Shown: positions 9,367-18,389 of the stretch, piece after piece
How the letters are laid out: each line of letters begins with the position of its first letter
How positions within the stretch are numbered: the first letter of the stretch is position 1
From: Deltaproteobacteria bacterium
Lineage (GTDB): Bacteria; Myxococcota_A; Polyangia; Polyangiales; Sandaracinaceae
Assembly: GCA_017303575.1 (NCBI GenBank)
Contig: JAFLCL010000063.1
Span: 1-34,159 of the forward strand
Direction of reading: 5' to 3'
DNA length: 34,159 nucleotides
Translations under genes and position numbers: made by a program
Notes under the pieces: generated by a model
What the model saw: the letters and a program-made list of their open reading frames with translations, nothing else
What the model was told of the DNA's origin: nothing
Databases searched by the model: none

Positions 9367-10428
9367 ATGACCATCGGTTCCGTCTCTCGTTCGCAGTCCG
9401 TCCACACCACCACTGCCGCTGCGCCGCCGCCTCCGCCGAGCGACGCCGCGCCCATCGACATGTCCCGCGACGTCGCGGACACGACGCCGTCGCAGACCTC
9501 GCGCGGTGAGCGCACGCAGGCCGCCGTCGCGATCGCTGCGCCGCCGCGGACGTTCGTCGACCCGCAGATCCACCGCGCCGCCGAGGCCTTCGCCCGCGAT
9601 GGCATGCCGGGCCTCGAGCGCTTCCTCCGCGACCACCCCGACGATGCGCGCTTCATCCTCTCGATCTCTCGCGAGCACCTCGCCGAGGGATTTCGGGCCG
9701 ATCTCGGTGCACGGGCCGGCTACCAAGGCGCGTTCGGATCGATCCGCGCGTACATCGACGCCGAGGCCATCGATGCGCGCCTCGTCGCCGTCTTCCAGCC
9801 GCGCATCCGCGAGGACGTGCGCGACCTCGTGGTGAACCGCCTGGACACGATGATCCACGGGCTCGAGTCGATGTCGATCGATCAGGCCGTCACGGCGCTG
9901 CGCAACGCGCCCGCAGGCTCGCCGCTCGCCGAGCTGCGCGAAGCGATGCACATGCCTGGCAACTCGATGGATCGCGAGCGTGTCGAGGGCTGGGTGCGCG
10001 CCTCGCTCCACGAGCTCCACGCGCTGCGCGACACGGCGATGGGTCAGTCGTGGATGCCGGACGAGTTTCCCGGATCGATGGCGCAGGTGCAGCGCACGAT
10101 GGGCCTCGAGCGCGCCACGCCGCACTCGATCGCGGGCGAAGCGCTCTTCCGCGGGCACCACGGCGCCGCCGATCGTGCCCACGCGCACGAGACGGCCGTG
10201 GACACGACGATCGTCGCGGCCGAAGGGACGCACCTCGCGCTCGAGGCTGCGCACGTCGCCGCCACCCACGGCGGCGTCGCGGCGATCGCGGTGGACGCCA
10301 CGGTGATCGCGGGCTCGGGAGGTCTCGCCGTGGGGCTCGGCGGTCTCGCGTTCGGCTACATGCTCCACCACCAGATCCAAGAGAACCGAGCGGAGCGCAC
10401 CGAGACGGCGCGTCAGCTCGGCCTCTGA
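9367..10428 (+). CDS. Unknown protein with Pro-rich N-terminus and hydrophobic Gly-rich C-terminus
   Basis: 353 residues. The ATG at 9367 has a strong AAGGAG Shine-Dalgarno, with a 6-bp stem-loop (9335-9351) just upstream. The N-terminal 50 residues are Ser/Thr/Ala-rich and disordered, including a run of five prolines. No Sec signal peptide is seen. The middle (about 60-230) is predicted helical and includes DGMPGLERFLRDHPDDARFIL. The end contains Ala/Gly-rich hydrophobic stretches (VAAIAVDATVIAGSGGLAVGLGGLAFGY) that could insert in a membrane, then a charged tail. I recognise no family. A disordered N-terminus with a hydrophobic hairpin-like end is also seen in some secreted effectors, but nothing here proves that. 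The zinc-ribbon membrane protein follows after 24 bases and is likely in the same operon. Confidence 0.8.
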   Translation: MTIGSVSRSQSVHTTTAAAPPPPPSDAAPIDMSRDVADTTPSQTSRGERTQAAVAIAAPPRTFVDPQIHRAAEAFARDGMPGLERFLRDHPDDARFILSISREHLAEGFRADLGARAGYQGAFGSIRAYIDAEAIDARLVAVFQPRIREDVRDLVVNRLDTMIHGLESMSIDQAVTALRNAPAGSPLAELREAMHMPGNSMDRERVEGWVRASLHELHALRDTAMGQSWMPDEFPGSMAQVQRTMGLERATPHSIAGEALFRGHHGAADRAHAHETAVDTTIVAAEGTHLALEAAHVAATHGGVAAIAVDATVIAGSGGLAVGLGGLAFGYMLHHQIQENRAERTETARQLGL

Positions 10429-10452
10429 TCGAGTCCGAGAGGAGACGCCGCC

Positions 10453-11127
10453 ATGCTGCGCAACCGACCGGAACGTTGTCCCTACTGCGACCACGACGTG
10501 CGTGGACGCCTTCTCTGCGGGCACTGCCGACAGCCGATGCCCATCTCGGGATCGATCGAGGAGCGCGACGGCTGGAGCCGCAGCTACCTACCGTCCGAGC
10601 GACCCTGGCCTCGATGGATGCTGCCGACGCTCGTCTCGGGCGTCGTCGCGGAGATCCTGCTCGTAGAGGTGTGGCCCGAGATGCTCTACGCGATCGTCGT
10701 CGCACCCGTCCTCGCGCTCGTGATCGCCTTCGTGGCGCCTTCGATCGCGCGCGTGCGTCGCCAGCTCCGGGGCGAGCGTGTGCCGACCCGTCTGTCCGAG
10801 GCATGCGAGAGACTCGCCACGGAGCGGGACGCGATCGTGACCGTGCGTGGGCACGTGAGGACCGAGCTCCCGGCGAGCCCGTTCGCTCGCTACGCGCTGT
10901 GGAAGGGAGTCGGTGGGCGCTTCTTCGTCGTGACGAGCGATGGCGAGGCCTTCGTCGACGACGACCGCATCGAGATGGCTCTCCACGAGCGCGCCGGCGA
11001 TGGTGAGCTCGTCGAGGTCACGGGCCCGGCGCGCCTCGAGGCTGAGGCGAGCGAGTACCGAGGATCGCAGCGGCGCGTCGTGTTCGAGGGAACGAGCACG
11101 GAGCCGCTGCGGATCCGGGTGATCTGA
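10453..11127 (+). CDS. Zinc-ribbon membrane protein of unknown function
   Basis: 224 residues. The N-terminal zinc ribbon has CxxC pairs at Cys9/12 and Cys22/25. Two adjacent hydrophobic segments (about 56-95) then form a probable membrane hairpin, followed by a soluble C-terminal domain of about 120 residues rich in beta strands (VTVRGHVRTELP, GRFFVVTSDGEAFVDDDRIEM). That domain may resemble the OB-like part of NfeD/E3-ligase-type membrane proteins, but I cannot assign it. The ATG at 10453 has a GAGAGGAG Shine-Dalgarno. The upstream gene on the same strand is 24 bases away. Its stop abuts the stop of the convergent gcvPB with no gap. Confidence 0.82.
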   Translation: MLRNRPERCPYCDHDVRGRLLCGHCRQPMPISGSIEERDGWSRSYLPSERPWPRWMLPTLVSGVVAEILLVEVWPEMLYAIVVAPVLALVIAFVAPSIARVRRQLRGERVPTRLSEACERLATERDAIVTVRGHVRTELPASPFARYALWKGVGGRFFVVTSDGEAFVDDDRIEMALHERAGDGELVEVTGPARLEAEASEYRGSQRRVVFEGTSTEPLRIRVI

Positions 11128-12624
11128 TCAGGCGGTCGTCGCGCCACCCGGGGCGCGATAGCGCAGCACCGGCTTGCGCGCGGCGCGTGTCTCGTCGAGG
11201 CGACGAAGGCGCGTGTGGTGCGGCGCCGCCTTCACGTGCTCGGGCGCCTCGTGCGCTTCCTTCGAGATCGCCTCGAGCGCCTCGACGAACGCGTCGAGCG
11301 TCTCCTTCGTCTCGGTCTCCGTCGGCTCGATGAGCATCGCGTTCTTCACCACGAGGGGGAAGTACACGGTCGGCGCGTGGAAGCCGTGATCGAGCAGGCG
11401 CTTGGCCACGTCCATCGTCACGACGCCGGTGTCCTTGAGGTGGCGGTCGTTGATGATGACCTCGTGCATGCACACGTGGTCGTACGCGACGTGCCACGTC
11501 TCGCCGAGGCGCGCGCGGAGGTAGTTCGCGTTGAGCACGGCCATGTCCGTCGCGCCCTTGAGGCCGTCGGGGCCCATCTCGCGGATGTACGTGTACGCGC
11601 GGACCATCATCCCGAAGTTTCCGAAGAAGCTGCGCAGGCGCCCGACGGTGTGCTTGCGGTCGTAGTCGAGGAAGTACGTGCCCTGCGCGTTCTTCTCGAC
11701 CGTGGGCGCGGGCATGAACGGCTCGAGGCCCTTCTTCAGCGCGACGGGCCCGCAGCCAGGGCCTCCACCGCCGTGCGGCGTGGTGAAGGTCTTGTGCAGG
11801 TTGAACTGCATGATGTCGATGCCCAGATCGCCCGGACGCGCGCGGCCCAGGAGCGCGTTGAGGTTGGCGCCATCGCCGTACACCAGCGCGCCCTTGTCGT
11901 GGAGCATCTTCGCCACGGTCGGCAGCTCGCGCTCGAAGAGGCCCACGGTGTTCGGGTTCGTGATCATCACGGCCGCGACGTCGTCGTTCAGGAGCGGCGC
12001 GACCTTGGACGGATCGATCACGCCGTCGTCACCGGCCTCGAAGGGCACGATCGAGAGGCCGTTGAACGAGCAGCTCGCGGCGTTGGTGCCGTGCGCCGTG
12101 ACGGGCACGAGCACCTTCTTCGGCGAGCGTCCCTGCGCCTCGTGGTAGGCGCGGATCATCATCAGGCCCGCGAGCTCACCGTGCGCGCCGGCAGCGGGCT
12201 GGAGCGTCACGCGATCCATGCCGACGATCTCGGCGAGCATGCGCTCGAGCCGGTACATCACCTCGAGCGCGCCCTGCATCATGTGCTCGGGCGAGAGCGG
12301 ATGAAGTCGCGCGAAGCCGGGCAGGCGCGCGGCCCACTCGTTGACCTTCGGGTTGTACTTCATCGTGCACGAGCCCAGCGGATAGAAGGCCGTGTCGATC
12401 GACATGTTCTGCTGCGAGAGGCGCACGTAGTGGCGGAACGCCTCGGGCTCGGACACCTCGGGCAGCGCAGCGGCCTCGCTGCGCGCGGCGCTTCCGAAGA
12501 GCGCCGCGGGATCGACGTCCGGCACGTCGAGCGCGGCGTGCGAGGAGCCGTGGCGGCCCGGCGCACCTCGCTCGAAGATCAGCGGCTCGACGAACGACAG
12601 ACCCGACGTGGCTTGGCTCGGCAT
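11128..12624 (-). CDS. gcvPB: Glycine dehydrogenase (decarboxylating) subunit 2, P-protein beta subunit
   Basis: 498 residues from the ATG at 12624. A GGAGGA Shine-Dalgarno ends six bases before this ATG; an in-frame GTG two codons upstream abuts the Shine-Dalgarno and is unlikely to be used. It is the PLP-binding half of the split P-protein of the glycine cleavage system, which decarboxylates glycine and passes aminomethyl to the lipoyl H-protein. The PLP lysine is Lys278 in NLHKTFTTPHGGGGPG. Other family motifs are visible, such as FYPLGSCTMKYNPK near the N-terminus. The partner subunit gcvPA and gcvT/gcvH are not in the window, although split P-proteins are often encoded side by side. It follows its own promoter candidate (12649-12677) and a terminator. 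Confidence 0.96.
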   Translation of the reverse strand: MPSQATSGLSFVEPLIFERGAPGRHGSSHAALDVPDVDPAALFGSAARSEAAALPEVSEPEAFRHYVRLSQQNMSIDTAFYPLGSCTMKYNPKVNEWAARLPGFARLHPLSPEHMMQGALEVMYRLERMLAEIVGMDRVTLQPAAGAHGELAGLMMIRAYHEAQGRSPKKVLVPVTAHGTNAASCSFNGLSIVPFEAGDDGVIDPSKVAPLLNDDVAAVMITNPNTVGLFERELPTVAKMLHDKGALVYGDGANLNALLGRARPGDLGIDIMQFNLHKTFTTPHGGGGPGCGPVALKKGLEPFMPAPTVEKNAQGTYFLDYDRKHTVGRLRSFFGNFGMMVRAYTYIREMGPDGLKGATDMAVLNANYLRARLGETWHVAYDHVCMHEVIINDRHLKDTGVVTMDVAKRLLDHGFHAPTVYFPLVVKNAMLIEPTETETKETLDAFVEALEAISKEAHEAPEHVKAAPHHTRLRRLDETRAARKPVLRYRAPGGATTA

Positions 12625-12648
12625 GGGCACTCCTCCGAAAGCGCCGCG

Positions 12649-12677
12649 AGACTAGGGTCGCGATCGGTCGCACGCAA
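12649..12677 (-). promoter_or_regulatory. Putative promoter of gcvPB
   Basis: On the minus strand TTGCGT (12672-12677) and TAGTCT (12649-12654) are 17 bases apart. The start of transcription would be near 12642, leaving a leader just long enough for the GGAGGA at 12631-12636. No room remains for a glycine riboswitch. Confidence 0.45.
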
Positions 12678-12689
12678 CGGAGACGTAGC

Positions 12690-12722
12690 AAAACGAAGAG
12701 GGCCCCGTCTCCGGAGCCCTCT
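12690..12722 (-). terminator. Rho-independent terminator of the outer-membrane protein gene
   Basis: A perfect 7-bp stem AGAGGGC/GCCCTCT (12697-12703 with 12716-12722) is followed on the minus strand by CTTCG and TTTT. It begins 50 bases after the stop of the gene at 12773-13474 and ahead of the gcvPB promoter. Confidence 0.75.
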
Positions 12723-12772
12723 CTCTGTCGGCACGCCTCGGCGTGCCGTCGTGGTCGACGATCGCTGCTAGC

Positions 12773-13474
12773 TCACCAGCCGGCGCCGCCCTGCTCGGGA
12801 TCGCCGCCACCCTGCTGCTGCTGCGGCGGGGGCTGGTAGCCCGTCTGCTGCTGCGCAGGCGCGGGACCCTGGTAGCTGCTGAGGCCGCCGTTGAGGCCCT
12901 CGACGCCCTCGAAGTTGTAGCCGAAGCCGATGCCGGCCCAGCCCGTCACCGAGCCGATGTCCATGGTGAACGGCACGGGCTCGCCCTCGCGCGGCGAGAT
13001 ACCGACCGAGATGCCGACCTGACCGTTGACGGAGAAGTTCCGGTCGAACCAGTGCTCGATGCGCAGCGGGACCTCGAGGCCGAGGACAGCCACGCTCTGA
13101 TCTTCGCTCTGCAGGCGTGCACCGACACTGACGCGCCCACCCAGCTCGAGCGCGGTCGCGTCGCCGCGCGCGATGACGCCGAAGATGCCGACGCCGAGGC
13201 CGAGCTGCGTGACGAGGTCTCCGCCGTTCGGCGCGATGAACGCGGCGCGTCCGATGAAGTCCAGCATGAGCGAGTCGCTCAGCCAGTACATGAGGGAGAG
13301 GCCGCCGACGCCGAGACTTCCCGACGCGGAGGTCATCTGCCCCGCCGCGAGGGCGACATCGGCGCCCAGGGCGAGGCCGCGCGGGCGCACCTGCGCGTGC
13401 GCGCTGTGGGGAGCGAGAACGAAGGCCGCGGCGAGAACGAGCGCGGCACAGAGGCCTACCTTTTTGATCATCAC
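12773..13474 (-). CDS. Secreted outer-membrane beta-barrel-type protein with Gln/Pro-rich tail
   Basis: 233 residues. A Sec signal peptide ends in PHSAHA, with cleavage after residue 27. The mature part has alternating polar/hydrophobic strands with many Gly, as in small outer-membrane barrels or porin-like proteins (VALAAGQM, LGVGIFGVIARGDATALELGGRVSVGARL, GIGFGYNFEG). The last 35 residues are a low-complexity Gln/Pro/Gly tail. The GTG at 13474 lies 7 bases after GGAGG and the ATG at 13471 lies 10 after; both fit. A clear terminator follows. No specific function can be given. The tail may reach the cell surface or periplasm. Confidence 0.82.
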   Translation of the reverse strand: MMIKKVGLCAALVLAAAFVLAPHSAHAQVRPRGLALGADVALAAGQMTSASGSLGVGGLSLMYWLSDSLMLDFIGRAAFIAPNGGDLVTQLGLGVGIFGVIARGDATALELGGRVSVGARLQSEDQSVAVLGLEVPLRIEHWFDRNFSVNGQVGISVGISPREGEPVPFTMDIGSVTGWAGIGFGYNFEGVEGLNGGLSSYQGPAPAQQQTGYQPPPQQQQGGGDPEQGGAGW

Positions 13475-13548
13475 GAGATGTCCTCCATACGAGCGCCCGC
13501 TCGGGTGAGTCCGAGAGAGGCTTCTCGACGCGAATGGTCGAAGCCCAG

Positions 13549-13578
13549 GCGAGCGCTGTCCAAGAAACGACAGCTCGC
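13549..13578 (-). other. Stem-loop downstream of the FG-GAP-like lipoprotein gene
   Basis: GCGAGC(GC)TGTC pairs with GACAGCTCGC across an 8-base loop, with a two-base bulge. It lies about 56 bases after the stop of the gene at 13634-15448. There is no T-run, so it may act as a weak terminator, as an mRNA 3' end stabiliser, or lie in the leader of the next gene. Confidence 0.35.
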
Positions 13579-13633
13579 TGATACGGCGTTCAGAGGGCCG
13601 AATTCCCCGCCTGCGCGCGCGGTGCGCGATCTC

Positions 13634-15448
13634 TCACGGCACGACGACGAACGCCGAGCCGCTCCACTCGACGCGGGCGCCGCTCGCGAGCGCGAGCTCG
13701 GACAGGCCATCGCCGTCGACGTCGGTGAGATCGAGCGCCGTCGGATCCGCGAAGCTGCCCACGCCGACGTCGCCCGACGCAGGCGTCGTGAGGATCCGCG
13801 GTCGGCCGACGATCGGCAGATCGCCGCGCGCGGCCCAGAGGCCATCGACGAGGGCCCACACGTGCATCGCGCTCGCCGGCACGTCGCTCACGTCGAAGCG
13901 CGCGCCGCTCGGCATCGACTCGACCACGAAGACGAGCTCGCGCGACGGCAGCAGCCGATCGGTCGCGCCCCACACGTAGGTGTTCAGGCTGCCCGTGAGG
14001 CTCATGCCGTCGCGCACGCGCCGCACCTGCATGCCCCACGTGCCGGGCTGCGAGACGATGCGCGAGATGCACGCGTTCCACGCGGCCGTCTTCTCGGGCG
14101 TCCAGGTGGGCGGTAGGTAGAGCGCGTACTGCTCGTCGAGGCACGTGTCGACGGTGCCGCTCGCGACGAACGAGTCGAACATCACTGCCTCTTCGCTCGA
14201 GACGACGACACGCGAGTCCGCGAAGCGATGGATGCAGCCGTTCGTGAAGTCGCCCAGGCGGGCGAGGTCCGCGCTCGGATCGCTCGCATACGCAGGGCTG
14301 TACGTGCGGAAGATGCTCGAGGCGAAGCCGAAGTAGTCCGACCATGCGAGGTGCCGCGTGCTCGGCATCGCGCGCGCCTGCTCGAGCACCGCGACGAAGC
14401 GCGAGACGTTGCAGTTGTAGTCGGCGAAGCTGCCCACCGGCGCACCGCCCACGATCAGCGTGCGATCGAGGCCGTCTGCGCCACGCGCGAACGAGAGCGT
14501 CCCGTAGTTGCGGCCCGAGTGGAACCAGCGCGGCGAGCTCGGCTCGTCGGCGAGCGCGACGTCGTACTCGGTGTCCGCGAGGAGGAGGCCGGTCCTACCC
14601 GAGTAGGAACGAAGCCGCGTGTGGTAGACGAGCGTGAGATCGCCCGTGCCGTCGCCATCGAGGTCGCTCGTGAGGCCACCGACCTCGCGGAACCAGTTGC
14701 CGTCCGAGCGCGTGTCGATCTCGACGAAGCCCGCGCCGCAGCGCGAGCTGGTCGCGCCCACGCGGAACACGCACGCGTAGCCCCAGAGCGCGGCGGGAGC
14801 ATCGCCGTAGCCGGGCGCGAGGAACGGCGCGCGTCGCGCGGGCTCCTCGAGCGCACCCACGAACGTCGCGAGGCCGTACGACTCGAAGCGCGCGAGGTCC
14901 GCTGGTGAGCTCGTGCTCGCGACGAGCAAGCGCGCCTCGACGTCGAGCACGGCCAGCGCCGCGCTCGCGTTCTTGCCGCGATCGATCGCGAACGCGACGG
15001 CGACCTCGGAGCGCGCGCCGCCCACGTGATCGCCGATCGCCTGCAGCGCCGGGCCGGAGAAGGTCACGCCGCCGGGCGTCGCGCGCGCTGTCGCGCCGAG
15101 AGGGATCTCGAAGGCATCGGTGGCGGTCTCGACGCGCAGCGCAGCGCCGCCTGCGCCGTCGAGCAGCGCGAGGTGGGTGTCGTTCGTTCCGTCGCGATCG
15201 AGATCGAACGCGAATGCGCGCGTGGGCGTCGCGGCGTCGTCCTCGGGCGCATCGAGCGCATCGAGCCCGGGCGCATCGATCACGCCCGCATCGGGAAACG
15301 TGATCGACGTGTCGGTCGGGCTCGCGTCTCCATCCTCGCGCCGGGCATCGTCGGCAGCACGCTCGGGCTCGCACGCGCAGATCGCCGTGCACAGAACGAC
15401 GATGCCCGCGCTCGGTGCCTTCGGTCGGTGAGGCACGGGCGCGGGCAT
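13634..15448 (-). CDS. Lipoprotein with FG-GAP/VCBS-like DxDxDG repeats
   Basis: 604 residues. An N-terminal hydrophobic segment ends in a lipobox-like ICAC with Cys26. A low-complexity Asp/Ala-rich linker of the local type follows (DAPGLDALDAPEDDA). The rest contains at least three calcium-binding loops of FG-GAP/VCBS or thrombospondin-3 type: DLDRDGTND, DLDGDGTGD and DVDGDGLSE, the last very near the C-terminus. Integrin-alpha-like beta-propeller proteins use such loops; surface exposure is inferred. The ATG at 15448 is only 19 bases after the penicillin acylase stop, so the two form an operon. No strong Shine-Dalgarno is present, which suggests coupling with the upstream gene. Confidence 0.82.
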   Translation of the reverse strand: MPAPVPHRPKAPSAGIVVLCTAICACEPERAADDARREDGDASPTDTSITFPDAGVIDAPGLDALDAPEDDAATPTRAFAFDLDRDGTNDTHLALLDGAGGAALRVETATDAFEIPLGATARATPGGVTFSGPALQAIGDHVGGARSEVAVAFAIDRGKNASAALAVLDVEARLLVASTSSPADLARFESYGLATFVGALEEPARRAPFLAPGYGDAPAALWGYACVFRVGATSSRCGAGFVEIDTRSDGNWFREVGGLTSDLDGDGTGDLTLVYHTRLRSYSGRTGLLLADTEYDVALADEPSSPRWFHSGRNYGTLSFARGADGLDRTLIVGGAPVGSFADYNCNVSRFVAVLEQARAMPSTRHLAWSDYFGFASSIFRTYSPAYASDPSADLARLGDFTNGCIHRFADSRVVVSSEEAVMFDSFVASGTVDTCLDEQYALYLPPTWTPEKTAAWNACISRIVSQPGTWGMQVRRVRDGMSLTGSLNTYVWGATDRLLPSRELVFVVESMPSGARFDVSDVPASAMHVWALVDGLWAARGDLPIVGRPRILTTPASGDVGVGSFADPTALDLTDVDGDGLSELALASGARVEWSGSAFVVVP

Positions 15449-15467
15449 CGTGTCGGATCCGATCGGA

Positions 15468-18332
15468 TCAGCGGGGGCGGATCACCACGCAGCGATCGGC
15501 CGCCGCGCGGATCTCGCTCTCCTGGAAGGCGAGGCGCGGCTGCTCGTTGCGGATCCAGAGCAGCGCCTCGTCCATCTTGTGCGGGCTGTTCGGGTCGATG
15601 CTCTGACCGCCGGGGAGCGCGTTGAACGCGATCGGTCCGTCGGGCGTGACCTCGACCACGAGGCGCTGCGAGGCGCCCGAGCCGAAGCGGAAGCTGCTCG
15701 TGTTCCAGAGTCCGTACTGACCGGGATCGACCGAGCCGTAGTCGCCGTGGCGCGGGAAGCCGTTCGGGTAGGTCGCGTCGCCGTCGCGGGGGATCGAGAG
15801 GATGTCGGTACCGAGCGTCGGCAACACCGACTCGAAGCGCACCGTGTGGAGGCGGCCCCAGCGCCACGTCGAGATGTCCTCGCCGAGCGTGGTGCGGAGG
15901 AACGCGAACGCAGCGACCGTCGCGCGGACGAGCGCCTGCTCCTTGGTCTCCGTGGTGCCCTCGGTGCTGAGATCGTCCCAGTAGATCTCGAGGCGATCCT
16001 GCTGCTCGGTGGTGCCCGCGAACGAGTCCTCGACGAAGCGCGCGACGCGCGAGGTCGAGAAGCTGCCGCGGCCCATCGCCGTCGCCTCGTCGCCCAGGCC
16101 GATCGGGCCGATGCGGGTGAGGATGCCGTTGAAGATCGTGGTCGCGATGCTGTCGGCGATCACGGCCGCGTCGGTCGAGGTCGTGGCCTCGGGCGTCTCG
16201 AATGAGGTCCACGCGAGCAGGCGCGTGCGCGCCGTCTCGACGTCGGCCTGCTCCGCCGTCGTGAGCGTCGGCACGTGCGTCATCGCGTCGTCGAGGATCG
16301 CGGCCCAGCCCGCCGCGAGCTGGCTGCCCATCGCGCTGCGCGACTCGGCCTGCACGCGGATCATGTCGGCCGTGGTGATGTCACCGCGCGTCACGAGCTC
16401 CTGGAGGTCGCTCTGGATGCGCTCCTCGCGCCAGCCCAGGTCGAAGTCGCCGCCGATGTAGTGCGCGTCGTTGCAGGGGTTGCCGTCGTCGGTGACGCCG
16501 ACGTTGTCCTGGTTGGCGGTGGCGATCCATCCGCGCGCCGGATCGCGATCGTGCGGCACGAAGCGCGAGTCGAGGTCCGCGCCCCACTCGTGATCGCCCT
16601 GACCGGGGAGCACGAAGATCGGGCACTCGCCCGTCATCGTGCCGTCCGCGTCGTACGCGAGATCGGTCGCCTCGTCGGGGCGCGTCGGGATGCGCGCCTC
16701 GGTGGACCAGCCGATGGAGGTGCGGTCGGCGACGATGAAGTTCTGCGCGCCGACGCGGAACGCGTCCTGCGCGGCGGTCGCTTCGGCCACGTTCGTCGCC
16801 GTGGCGAGGCCTGCGAAGTACGCGAGCTCGTCCGAGACCTCGTAGCCCGTGTAGCGAACCGAGAGCGCGGTGAAGCGGCCCGGCATGCCGTCGACCGGCT
16901 GGCGCGAGCCGGGGAGGATCGGCGAGAGCGTGCCCGCAGGCCCGTGCGTGGTGACGTACTCGATCTGCCGCGTGGTGTCGGCGCCCGAGACCACGATGAT
17001 CTCGTCCTGCACCACGATCGGGACCTGCTCGAGGTCGCCGTCTCCATCGGTGTCGAACGCGACGGTGTCGGGCCCGCCGCCCGTGCCCGCCGTGATCTGC
17101 TCGAGGTAGACGTCGGTGACGTCGTAGCCCGTGGTCGTGGCGCCCCAGGCGATGTCGCGGTTGAAGCCGAGCACCACGCCGGGAAGGCCCGCGAACGCGA
17201 CGCCCTCGACGTCCATCATGTCCTCGCCGCCCATCTTCGCGGTGTTGAGGTGCACGTACCACCACACAGCCGGGCTGATCAGCGAGAGGTGCGGATCGTT
17301 GCTCATGATCGGGTTGCCGCTCGCGGTGTGCGTGCCGGCCACGAGCCAGTTGTTCGAGCCGCGGCTCTCGTCACCGAAGCCGAGGCGCTCGAACATCGCC
17401 TCGGTGTGCGCGAGGAAGTCGTGCGCGCCGCGCAGCGTGGCGAGCGGCGCGATCACCGACGCGGGGCGATCCGCGCGCGCGCGATCGGGGCGTCGCAGCG
17501 CCATCGAGGTGCCGTCGTTGAAGCCGTCGCGCGAGTAGACAGGTCGCGCCGGGGTGTCGTCGAAGAGATCACGGTAGATGCTCGCGCGCGGATCGCCCTC
17601 GGGGAACGTGGCGCGGGCCTGCGCGAGCAGGGTCGTGCGATCGACGTCGGCGCCCGCGTCGAAGCTGAGCGAGGCGGCCTGGAAGCGCGCCATCGCGAAG
17701 ATGTCCGAGCCCAGCCACACGCGATCGACCGCGGGCGTGGTCAGCAGCGTCACGAGGTCGCCGCCTTCGACGCGCGGATCCTCGGTGCCCGCATCGATCG
17801 CCGCGATGTACGCGTTGACGCCCTCGGCGAACGCGTCCGCCTGCATGCGCGTGCGCGAGGTGGCGGGGAGCGAGTCGTAGATCGCGCGGCCCATGCGCGC
17901 ATAGCCCGCGACGCGGCTCTCGAAGTCGGTCTGCGGCAGGTCCTCGCTGAGCGCGCCGGCGACCTCGGAGAGGCGACCGAGCACGTTGCGTCGGATGAAG
18001 TCCATCTGGCCGAAGCGATCACGCGCCATCAGGTACGACTGCACCATGATGACGTCGTGGACCGTGGTGCCGTAGATGTGGGGCACGCCGCGATCGTCGT
18101 GGACCACCTCGATCGGGCCATCGAGGCCGGGGATCGACAGCGACTCGTCCGCGTCGATGTCGCCGAGGCAGCTCCCGGCCTCGACAGGCGCATCCTCCGT
18201 CGAGGGCGAGTCGATCCCGACGCCCGTGTCCGTGACGGGATCCGAAGGGCAGCCGGCGAGGGTGAGCGGGACGGCCGCGAGCGATCCGATCGCGACGGCG
18301 GTGAAGAGACGAGCGGGCTTCTCGAAGATCAT
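15468..18332 (-). CDS. Penicillin acylase family (Ntn-hydrolase) lipoprotein
   Basis: 954 residues from the ATG at 18332. The frame is open much further upstream, but the ATG begins a proper lipoprotein signal peptide with lipobox LAGC (Cys28). The Ntn-hydrolase fold starts after the spacer peptide at the GSNNW motif: the Ser at 326 is the expected autocatalytic cleavage site and the N-terminal nucleophile of the beta subunit. NDPHL follows about 22 residues later, as in the family. Family members hydrolyse amide bonds of beta-lactams, acyl-homoserine lactones or aculeacin-like substrates; the substrate cannot be predicted. As a lipoprotein it should act in the periplasm or on the surface. 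Quorum-signal quenching is one possible role. It is the first gene of a two-gene operon and is divergent from a small membrane protein gene. Confidence 0.93.
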   Translation of the reverse strand: MIFEKPARLFTAVAIGSLAAVPLTLAGCPSDPVTDTGVGIDSPSTEDAPVEAGSCLGDIDADESLSIPGLDGPIEVVHDDRGVPHIYGTTVHDVIMVQSYLMARDRFGQMDFIRRNVLGRLSEVAGALSEDLPQTDFESRVAGYARMGRAIYDSLPATSRTRMQADAFAEGVNAYIAAIDAGTEDPRVEGGDLVTLLTTPAVDRVWLGSDIFAMARFQAASLSFDAGADVDRTTLLAQARATFPEGDPRASIYRDLFDDTPARPVYSRDGFNDGTSMALRRPDRARADRPASVIAPLATLRGAHDFLAHTEAMFERLGFGDESRGSNNWLVAGTHTASGNPIMSNDPHLSLISPAVWWYVHLNTAKMGGEDMMDVEGVAFAGLPGVVLGFNRDIAWGATTTGYDVTDVYLEQITAGTGGGPDTVAFDTDGDGDLEQVPIVVQDEIIVVSGADTTRQIEYVTTHGPAGTLSPILPGSRQPVDGMPGRFTALSVRYTGYEVSDELAYFAGLATATNVAEATAAQDAFRVGAQNFIVADRTSIGWSTEARIPTRPDEATDLAYDADGTMTGECPIFVLPGQGDHEWGADLDSRFVPHDRDPARGWIATANQDNVGVTDDGNPCNDAHYIGGDFDLGWREERIQSDLQELVTRGDITTADMIRVQAESRSAMGSQLAAGWAAILDDAMTHVPTLTTAEQADVETARTRLLAWTSFETPEATTSTDAAVIADSIATTIFNGILTRIGPIGLGDEATAMGRGSFSTSRVARFVEDSFAGTTEQQDRLEIYWDDLSTEGTTETKEQALVRATVAAFAFLRTTLGEDISTWRWGRLHTVRFESVLPTLGTDILSIPRDGDATYPNGFPRHGDYGSVDPGQYGLWNTSSFRFGSGASQRLVVEVTPDGPIAFNALPGGQSIDPNSPHKMDEALLWIRNEQPRLAFQESEIRAAADRCVVIRPR

Positions 18333-18370
18333 GGGGGTGAAAGTAGCCCAGGCGGACGCTGGGTCGGAAG

Positions 18371-18389
18371 CGCTCGCTGTGAGCGAGCG
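18371..18389. promoter_or_regulatory. Perfect 8-bp inverted repeat in a divergent promoter region
   Basis: CGCTCGCT and AGCGAGCG flank GTG midway between the divergent penicillin acylase gene and small membrane protein gene. It could be an operator or simply one of the CTCGCT-type hairpins that recur in gaps here. On the plus side, a TAGGAT -10-like element (18435-18440) lies 25 bases before the next ATG. Confidence 0.35.

Noticed and set aside
12625..12772. Glycine riboswitch before gcvPB
   Set aside because: The gap is only about 145 bases and is filled by a terminator of the upstream gene and a promoter with a leader too short for an aptamer.
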